Positions 1 to 4,990 of a DNA stretch of 8,621 bases are shown piece after piece (within the stretch, counting starts at the first letter, position 1; the number at the start of each line of letters is the position of its first letter). The stretch is from CAYZDV01 sp964477275 (GTDB lineage Bacteria; Acidobacteriota; Aminicenantia; Aminicenantales; Aminicenantaceae): contig CAYZDV010000088.1 in NCBI GenBank assembly GCA_964477275.1, positions 1-8,621 of the forward strand. Reading direction: 5' to 3'. Position numbers and translations under genes: made by a program. The notes beneath the pieces were generated by a model that was not told the origin of the DNA, did no database searches, and saw only the letters and a program-made list of their open reading frames with translations.

Positions 1-781
1 GAATGAGCCTGTCCCTGAAGGAATCTACCTCATCCAGGACGACACGGGCCTGGGAGGGGTCTATATCCAGGGAGATGTGGAGGAAATGGTGACAGCCGTT
101 GAGGAGGATTTCCAGATTGTCTCCTTCCTCACCGACAGCGGCCGCTGGACGCTCAGGTTCAGTCCTCAAAGGTCTCAGACATTCTTCGCCACTCCGGATG
201 AGGTCCAGCATTTTGACCTCACTCCTGTCGGAATCATCATTGCCAACGGCAATATCCGCTCCCTGGGAGGAGGGGTGAGCGACCTCTCCGGCCGTATCGA
301 GATGGTCAGGGACAAAGAAATTCCCTCCATTCTCCAGGGAGTGAGCATGACCATTATCTCTCCCCAGAGGATCACGCTCTCTTCGCATCTCATCCAGCAG
401 GGGTTCCAGTGGATGGAGAGAGTGCCTTACGTGAAAGGTGCAAAGCCGCCGCTGGTCATTTTTGCCACCGGAAAGGATTTCCAGGGAGACACCAAAAGGG
501 AAGGCGAAATCATCATTGATGGAAACGCACCAGCGGAAATCAGGCTTCAGGCTTCGCTCACCGCAGCAGGCAAGGGCTTCTCCATCGAGGGAAAAAACAA
601 AAAGGTCCACCTGCTGGGCAGCCTCCAGGTTTCGGACTACTCCTCGGGCGGAAACGCACTCGAGCTTTTCTTTGATGACTCGATTTTGGAAAGCAACTTT
701 TTGGGATTCGACGCGCCGCGGACAGCAAAGCCTGTCCTCTGGCTGTCTTTCTTCAAGCCAGTGGCCTGGAAGGAGTTCTGA
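1..781 (+). CDS. Pilus/type II secretion-associated accessory protein, 3' part (5' end outside window)
   Basis: The reading frame is open from base 2 to the TGA at 779-781, with the in-frame residues before the first ATG (base 77) reading PEGIYLIQDDTGLGGVYIQG. The gene therefore starts left of the window, and the ATG at 77 is probably internal. The visible part is about 259 residues, beta-rich and low in cysteine, with no membrane segment. The 'GGVYIQGDV' stretch, the repeated 'ISPQRITLSSHLI' and 'LLGSLQVSDYSSGGN' segments and the WKEF end resemble, from memory, the C-terminal part of PilX-like/DUF4900-type proteins found in minor-pilin operons; this is family recollection, not a search. The next gene, starting at the very next base, is a prepilin, which supports an envelope or pilus assembly role. 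An intact protein of this type would carry an N-terminal prepilin-like helix upstream. It could instead be an unrelated secreted beta-rich protein. Confidence 0.6.
   Translation, partial: NEPVPEGIYLIQDDTGLGGVYIQGDVEEMVTAVEEDFQIVSFLTDSGRWTLRFSPQRSQTFFATPDEVQHFDLTPVGIIIANGNIRSLGGGVSDLSGRIEMVRDKEIPSILQGVSMTIISPQRITLSSHLIQQGFQWMERVPYVKGAKPPLVIFATGKDFQGDTKREGEIIIDGNAPAEIRLQASLTAAGKGFSIEGKNKKVHLLGSLQVSDYSSGGNALELFFDDSILESNFLGFDAPRTAKPVLWLSFFKPVAWKEF
770..775 (+). promoter_or_regulatory. Ribosome binding site of the pseudopilin gene
   Basis: AAGGAG lies six bases before the ATG at 782, inside the last codons of the preceding gene. It fixes the pilin start at 782 and implies translational coupling, because the upstream TGA (779-781) directly abuts the ATG. 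Confidence 0.7.
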
Positions 782-1243
782 ATGGATTGGAAAAAGCCTC
801 CCTTTGCCAGAACTTTCGGCGGCGGTTTCTCTCTGACCGAAGCGCTGGTCGCACTTTTTATTCTCGGGCTTGTGGCAGCCCTAACTTCCAGCACGCTCCA
901 GAACCTTGCCCCGAAATACAGGCTCATGTCCGCTGTCCGGGAAATCCATTCCCGCTTGAACCAAGCCAGGTATACGGCAATCTTAGAGGGCAGGACGGTC
1001 CGGCTGACCTTCAAGTCCCATTCCTACACCATCGAAAAATACGACGAAGACCGGAAAGAATGGATACCGGAGAAAGAATGTTTTCTGGACGGAACCACAA
1101 TCCAGGCCAACAACAGCCCGATGTTCCATCCTCAGGGAACGGTTTCGGGGTTAGCCTCTATCTATGTCTCCAATTCCTGGGGAACGTACAGGATTACACT
1201 CTCTATTTCAGGACGGATCAAAGTTTCGAGGCTCGAGCCTTAA
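782..1243 (+). CDS. GspH/FimT-type minor pseudopilin (prepilin)
   Basis: 153 residues. A short basic leader (about residues 1-15, containing WKK and R10) is followed by GGG|FSLTEALVALFILGL, the canonical class III prepilin signal. Cleavage is expected after G15, F16 becomes the methylated N-terminus, and the +5 glutamate is E20. The hydrophobic helix spans about residues 16-38. The globular part (GRTVRLTF, a YTIEKYDEDRKEWIPE strand pair, and a C-terminal 'SWGTYRITLSISGRIKVSR') matches the beta-rich fold and closing strand of GspH/FimT pseudopilins, whose usual length is about 150-180 residues. After export it would be cut by a prepilin peptidase (PilD-like) and join the tip or initiation complex of a type IV pilus or type II secretion pseudopilus. 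It forms an operon with the gene before it and ends convergently with the LolA-like gene. Assignment to a pilus rather than to a secretion system cannot be decided from this window. Confidence 0.87.
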   Translation: MDWKKPPFARTFGGGFSLTEALVALFILGLVAALTSSTLQNLAPKYRLMSAVREIHSRLNQARYTAILEGRTVRLTFKSHSYTIEKYDEDRKEWIPEKECFLDGTTIQANNSPMFHPQGTVSGLASIYVSNSWGTYRITLSISGRIKVSRLEP

Positions 1244-1968
1244 TTCTTCCTGAAGAGAGCGTCATCCAGACCGGAGTTGAATTTCACCTGCGAAAAAGTC
1301 ATGGAGACCGCTTCCTGCCCGTCATAGAAAACTTTCATCGAGTGGGAGACCATCACGTCGCCGACCTTGCGGTAGTCGGCAAAATACGTCTCTGCCTCAG
1401 CCTCTGCTCCCATCTGAGTGAGAGTTTTTGCTTTGGTCTTGCAAGTCAGGAAGGTATTGGAATCAATGTAGAGTGTCGCCGTGTAGCCGTCTGAGAAGGT
1501 CTGATCCAGCACGATGCAGTCCTTATCGTCGACTTTTTCCTCACCCTTATAGGCATAGGTAATGCCGTATTTTCCGGGGTTGAGGATGGAATCGTTCCCC
1601 AGAGATTGCCGGATCATCTGTTCTGCCTCCTCGCCGCTCATATCCTCTGTGGCTCCGGTCTGAGGATTGGTGAACCAGACTTTCACTCCGTCATAAGCGG
1701 TGGTCATCACCATTCCCATGATTTCCATATCCATGCGCATCTTGTTCGGCTCTTTATGGTACATGGATATAGAACCTCTCATGCCGGCCATGGGAATTTC
1801 CAGCGTCCCTACCAGGGTCGTATCCTTGACGGCGGCAAGGGTTTTGCGTCCACCCTGGGCTTCGATCCACTTTTCCAGGATCTCTTTTTCCTTCTGGCAC
1901 AATCCTGGAGTGGCCGTCAAGCTGAGAAGAAAAACACCTAAAAGACACAGGGAAAGGATTTTTTTCAT
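1240..1968 (-). CDS. Exported LolA-like / outer-membrane lipoprotein-sorting-type protein
   Basis: 242 residues. It has an N-terminal signal peptide, MKKILSLCLLGVFLLSLTA..., with a basic start and hydrophobic core. The segment before QKEKE ends in GLC, which is not a good lipobox because Leu is at -1; signal peptidase I cleavage near residue 25 is more likely. The mature part has the features of LolA/LolB-superfamily proteins of the 'outer membrane lipoprotein-sorting' type: a start like 'EKWIEAQGG', the 'MTTAYDGVKVWFTNPQTG' strand pair, 'YIDSNTFLTCKTKAK', 'YFADYRKVGDVMVSHSM' and a closing 'VKFNSGLDDALFRKN'. Members are periplasmic half-barrels binding lipid or lipoprotein acyl chains, but most of these paralogues have no proven substrate. 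The start is supported by AAGGAGGA five bases upstream (1973-1980). The TAA overlaps the stop of the converging pilin gene. A promoter candidate sits 107 bases upstream, so it need not depend on the amidohydrolase gene. Confidence 0.75.
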   Translation of the reverse strand: MKKILSLCLLGVFLLSLTATPGLCQKEKEILEKWIEAQGGRKTLAAVKDTTLVGTLEIPMAGMRGSISMYHKEPNKMRMDMEIMGMVMTTAYDGVKVWFTNPQTGATEDMSGEEAEQMIRQSLGNDSILNPGKYGITYAYKGEEKVDDKDCIVLDQTFSDGYTATLYIDSNTFLTCKTKAKTLTQMGAEAEAETYFADYRKVGDVMVSHSMKVFYDGQEAVSMTFSQVKFNSGLDDALFRKN

Positions 1969-1972
1969 GAGT

Positions 1973-1980
1973 TCCTCCTT
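1973..1980 (-). promoter_or_regulatory. Ribosome binding site of the LolA-like gene
   Basis: On the - strand AAGGAGGA lies four to five bases before the ATG at 1968. It is a near-perfect anti-16S match and fixes the start. Confidence 0.75.
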
Positions 1981-2074
1981 CTAACCCTTGCTTCGAAGTG
2001 CTCCTCAAGCGTTTATAGCGTTTTTTTCGCCTCTCTGCTTCTCATCCACGCTTCCGCGCTCGAGAGGTGGCAAC

Positions 2075-2103
2075 AGAATAGCAGCAAAGGAGTGAAGAGT
2101 CAA
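2075..2103 (-). promoter_or_regulatory. Sigma-70 promoter candidate for the LolA-like gene
   Basis: On the - strand TTGACT (2103-2098, five of six matches to TTGACA) is followed after exactly 17 bases by TATTCT (2080-2075, four of six to TATAAT). Transcription would start near 2068, giving a leader of about 100 bases. The -35 box is only about 10 bases past the amidohydrolase stop, so the LolA-like gene probably has its own promoter. The leader also holds a weak 6-bp inverted repeat (CCTCTC/GAGAGG at 2030-2035 and 2062-2067), to which I give no function. Confidence 0.45.
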
Positions 2104-2112
2104 TGGCAATGG

Positions 2113-3900
2113 CTATTTTTTTTCGAAGACGACCTTGCCGTCGATGATGGTGTATTCGACTTCCGCATTCAGGATGTTATTTTCGGGAATCCGGAGCAGA
2201 TTGCGGTCAAAGATGGTGATGTCCGCGAGCTTGCCAATCTCCAAAGAGCCACGTATGTCGTCTTCAAAGGCAGCACAGGCATTGTTGATGGTGTAAGCCC
2301 TGATGGCCTCCTCGACAGAGATGCGCTGTTCGGGAAACCAGCCGCTTTCGGGCGTCCCCTTCAGGGTTTTTCGGGCCACAGCGGCATAAATCAGGTATCT
2401 GGGATGCATGTGGTAGAGGGCGGCGCTTGTCCCCGGCCAGTCGGAGCCGAAGCTCAGCGCAGCGCCGTTATCCAGGAGTGACCGGAAAGCATAGGCTCCT
2501 TTACACCGCTCGTGACCGATGCGTTCTTCCATCCAGCGCATGTCGTCCGAGATGTGGTAAGGGTTCACTTCGGCAATGACGCCCAGGGCTTTGAATCTGG
2601 GAAAATCCTGCGGCCTGACGACCTGGGCATGGATGACACGGAAACCCTTTAAGTCCACGCCCTCGTTCCTCAGCCGTTCGTAGAGGTCGAGCATTTCCGC
2701 CACTCCCCTTGTCCCGATGGCGTGGACGTTGGGAACGAATCCCGCTTCAAGCCCGATCTTGATGAGCCTGTACATTTTCTCCATATTGCCCTTTTTGAGC
2801 TGCGGGTCATCGGAAGTATGGTGGCGCCAGTGGCCATAGTTGCCGGGCTGGTCATTATAGGGCTCGAAAAAGAGGGCCCCATGAGTGCCCATGATGCCGT
2901 CGATATAGCCTTTCAAGGCGCCGTAGCGGAGCCAGCGGTCTTTTTTCTTCGTCCGGGGGTGAAGGCCCATGAAGACACCCGCCTCTTTGAGCTCAGCGCC
3001 CCGGGAGAGGTCTGGCCGCAGCCAGACGCGGCAGCTCAGCTCCCCCTTTTCCTGGAGCTCGATGAAACGACGGGTCTGGTCCGGTGTTTCGATATCGTGA
3101 ATCTCCACGATTCCCGCCTCCCGCAACGCGCGGAGCGCGGCGCGGTTTTCATCGAGAAGCCTCTTGTGCGACTTCGATTTGCGGGCTTTCCTCAACCGGT
3201 CAAATGCCGGGGTGGCGGGGAAGATGATTCCGGTCGGCTGCCCATCCGGGCCAATCTCTATTCCTTCCACTCCACCGTTCGCCAGGCCGGCTGCCTCGAG
3301 CGCCGCCGTGTTGGCCAGCCATTCTCTATAATCGAACCGGCAGAGAAAGCAGGGATTGTGCGGCGTGAGGTCGTCGATCATCTGCCTCGTCGGCCGCCAG
3401 GCCGGCCTTTTCTCAGTTTTCTTCTCGCCGGCATCGCCCAGAGCCCACTGCTCATAGGCTCCCCATAGCCCTTCAGTGATCCATTCACCGTTATCGATGA
3501 TACAGACAACCCGGCGGATCTCATTCCGCAGGCCTTCCTCATCGGAGACGGTCATCAGGTTGGCGTCGTTGATCAGCGCTCCAGCCCTGTTGAAATGGAC
3601 ATGGGCGTCGATGATTCCGGGCGTGACAAACTTTTCCTTCAGGTCGATGACTCTTGTCCTCTCTCCGATGGACTTCCTGGCTTCACTGTCCTTCCTGCAG
3701 ACATCGGTGATGATGTTTCCGGTGATGACCAGTGCTCTGGCGGTTGGATTAGCAGGGTCAACGGTATAGACATCGCCGTTGAGCAGAACAAGGTCTGCCG
3801 GCGGATAGGTCTTCTGTCCGCACCGGGAAAGGAACAAAATAAAAGAAAACACCAGGACAACGCCTGCACCAACACTCCATATTCGGGTAATCCGACCCAT
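2113..3900 (-). CDS. Membrane-anchored amidohydrolase family 3 enzyme (YtcJ-like)
   Basis: 595 residues, close to the usual 530-600 for amidohydrolase-3 (YtcJ/NfdA-like) proteins plus an anchor. Residues 9-25 form a hydrophobic segment ending in LSRCGQK. The Cys is at a lipoprotein-like position, but Arg at -1 breaks the lipobox, so an uncleaved anchor or atypical lipoprotein is possible. The N-terminal beta-sandwich part has 'ADLVLLNGDVYTVDP' and 'VTPGIIDAHVHF' with the metal-binding HxH at H100/H102. Further signature blocks are 'VEIHDIETPD' (H268), 'ALKGYIDGIMGTHGALFFEPY' (K330, D334), 'NVHAIGTRG' (H393), 'FRVIHAQ' (H424) and 'LSFGSDWPG' (D487, the catalytic Asp). The C-terminus returns to the sandwich ('GSLEIGKLADITIFD', 'IIDGKVVF'). 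All expected metal and catalytic residues are present, so it is probably an active, exocytoplasmic hydrolase of an amide or cyclic amide; the substrate cannot be read from sequence. The start is supported by AGGAGGG three bases upstream and by a consensus promoter. Confidence 0.85.
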   Translation of the reverse strand: MGRITRIWSVGAGVVLVFSFILFLSRCGQKTYPPADLVLLNGDVYTVDPANPTARALVITGNIITDVCRKDSEARKSIGERTRVIDLKEKFVTPGIIDAHVHFNRAGALINDANLMTVSDEEGLRNEIRRVVCIIDNGEWITEGLWGAYEQWALGDAGEKKTEKRPAWRPTRQMIDDLTPHNPCFLCRFDYREWLANTAALEAAGLANGGVEGIEIGPDGQPTGIIFPATPAFDRLRKARKSKSHKRLLDENRAALRALREAGIVEIHDIETPDQTRRFIELQEKGELSCRVWLRPDLSRGAELKEAGVFMGLHPRTKKKDRWLRYGALKGYIDGIMGTHGALFFEPYNDQPGNYGHWRHHTSDDPQLKKGNMEKMYRLIKIGLEAGFVPNVHAIGTRGVAEMLDLYERLRNEGVDLKGFRVIHAQVVRPQDFPRFKALGVIAEVNPYHISDDMRWMEERIGHERCKGAYAFRSLLDNGAALSFGSDWPGTSAALYHMHPRYLIYAAVARKTLKGTPESGWFPEQRISVEEAIRAYTINNACAAFEDDIRGSLEIGKLADITIFDRNLLRIPENNILNAEVEYTIIDGKVVFEKK

Positions 3901-3903
3901 GAA

Positions 3904-3910
3904 CCCTCCT
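3904..3910 (-). promoter_or_regulatory. Ribosome binding site of the amidohydrolase gene
   Basis: On the - strand AGGAGGG lies three bases before the ATG at 3900. It supports this start, which includes the N-terminal membrane segment. Confidence 0.65.
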
Positions 3911-3956
3911 CTTCATACGGCATCTAAGCCTGACTTCATTTGCACAGGCCGCACTG

Positions 3957-3985
3957 ATTATATCCAGCGAAATCACCGCTGTCAA
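3957..3985 (-). promoter_or_regulatory. Perfect-consensus sigma-70 promoter of the amidohydrolase gene
   Basis: On the - strand TTGACA (3985-3980) and TATAAT (3962-3957) both match consensus in all six positions, separated by exactly 17 bases. Transcription would begin near 3950, about 50 bases before the start codon. The spacer contains a perfect 5-bp inverted repeat, CAGCG/CGCTG (3965-3969 and 3977-3981, 7-base centre). This could be an operator for a repressor that tames an otherwise very strong promoter; the operator role is inference. Confidence 0.7.
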
Positions 3986-4089
3986 AAATGAACAATTCTC
4001 AATCCGCTTCTCCCTCTCGTTTCAATGCATTTCCGTCTGTGCTATTTTATAAAAAGGAAGGGAGTTCAAAACACCTGTAAAAAATAAGA

Positions 4090-4258
4090 GCCGCTGAATG
4101 GCATTTGAAATTTCTGTTTTTCCTGGATGAAGGGAGGATTTTTGTCCAGACCTGGGAGAAGACCAACCGACGACGATACGTATTATCACGATATTTTTAA
4201 CGATGAAGGAAAATTCACGGGCAGAATCCCTATCAGAAGCACTCCTCATATCTGCAAG
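4090..4258 (+). pseudogene. C-terminal fragment of a 6-bladed beta-propeller protein, frameshifted
   Basis: Two adjacent frames read as one continuous protein piece. Frame 1 (4090-4167) gives EWHLKFLFFLDEGRIFVQTWEKTN and then runs to a stop in noise. Frame 2 (from 4169) gives DDDTYYHDIFNDEGKFTG followed by RIPIRSTPHICK. Dropping one C at 4167-4168 joins them into a single blade of the type seen near the C-terminus of 6-bladed beta-propeller (NHL-like) proteins: 'DxEGRIFV.T.EK' followed by 'YY.DIFN.EGKF...IPI'. There is no start codon, signal peptide or earlier blade, and upstream of 4080 the frame hits a TAA. So this is a 5'-deleted, frameshifted relic. It runs directly into the start of the next lipoprotein piece, and its missing final tail appears again at 4852-4932. 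The family match is from memory of the protein class. Confidence 0.6.
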
Positions 4259-4851
4259 ATGAACACCGGATTGAAAATCAGCCTGGCTGTTTTTCTTCTT
4301 TTGAATTTTTTTATCATTTCGGCCTGCGAGAAGCAGAAGACCGGATGGAAAGGAACAATCTCGCATGAAAACGGAATCCCGGTGGTCAGGAACCCGCAAG
4401 AACCCTTTTACGGGGAGCTGACTCTCGAACTGGAAGAAGATTTGGCCATCGGGAGGGAGGAAGACGAAAATTATCTGTTTTTCCGGATCAGTGACATGCA
4501 GGTGGACAGCCATGGAAACATTTATGTCCTGGATTCCGGAAACCAGAGGATTCAAAAATACGACAGGGACGGAAACTATCTCCAGACCATCGGACGAAAA
4601 GGCCAGGGGCCGGGCGAGTTTGAACGGCCCTATCGCATGGCTCTGGATGAAGACACCAACATTATCGTCTCTGAAGGCCGGAAAATTCAGATGTTCAGCC
4701 AGAAAGGAGAATACATCAAGGGGGGAGTTGTTCCGCTCTTCGTCCTGAATTTTACTCCGGATACAGACGGAAATATCCTCGCCCACAGCTTTGTCAGGGC
4801 CGAGAAGGGGCAGAATTTCGGAATCGTCAGCATCGACTGGGAAGGAAAAAT

Positions 4852-4932
4852 ATTGAAGAGGATACAGGCGAAGCAAGGGTTCGCAGATACAGGATTAAAA
4901 ACTGGTCGCGCATCAAAGAGAGAATTCTGTAA
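4852..4932 (+). pseudogene. Detached C-terminal tail of a beta-propeller gene, in another frame
   Basis: Frame 1 reads IEEDTGEARVRRYRIKNW then SRIKERIL and a TAA at 4930-4932. From memory, 6-bladed beta-propeller proteins of this type end in a closing strand of the form '(L)YTIEED..G...VKRYKIKNW', so this is a natural C-terminus, present without the preceding blades. It is one frame away from the lipoprotein half that runs into it. It would continue the fragment ending at 4258 (…STPHICK) with only a few codons missing. That suggests one original gene whose end was split by the intervening N-terminal segment. Confidence 0.5.
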
Positions 4933-4966
4933 AGAAAATCAATGCATTAGGCCGGCGGAACGGATT

Positions 4967-4990
4967 AAAAAAGGGGCCTGTCCCCTTTTA
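4967..4990 (-). terminator. Hairpin terminator / REP-like palindrome after the HD-GYP gene
   Basis: AAAAGGGG (4969-4976) and CCCCTTTT (4982-4989) form a perfect 8-bp stem around a 5-base loop (CCTGT on the + strand). On the - strand it begins immediately after the HD-GYP stop codon (4993-4991) and ends in six T residues (4972-4967), the form of an intrinsic terminator. A shorter T-run on the other side could also stop + strand transcripts. The core GGGGACAGGCCCC resembles short palindromes scattered in many copies in some genomes (REP-like), which only a genome-wide count can decide. Confidence 0.65.

Noticed and set aside
787..1494. Alternative + strand frame of 235 codons over the pilin gene
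   Set aside because: Overlaps the pilin, which has a prepilin signal and a ribosome binding site, and runs antisense into the LolA-like gene.
2030..2067. Inverted repeat CCTCTC/GAGAGG before a T-run as a terminator
   Set aside because: The T-run is on the wrong side for the - strand genes, and the loop of 26 bases is long for a 6-bp stem.
2722..3468. Long + strand open frame (248 codons) opposite the amidohydrolase gene
   Set aside because: The - strand carries all amidohydrolase motifs; the + frame is a codon-bias shadow without a ribosome binding site.
4127..4258. In-frame upstream start (ATG 4127 or TTG 4142, with GGGAGG nearby) for the lipoprotein
   Set aside because: It would place about 40 polar residues before a lipoprotein signal peptide, and those residues read as the end of another propeller gene.
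4022..4876. - strand open frame (284 codons) opposite the propeller locus
   Set aside because: No start context or motifs, while the + strand shows a lipobox and propeller blades.
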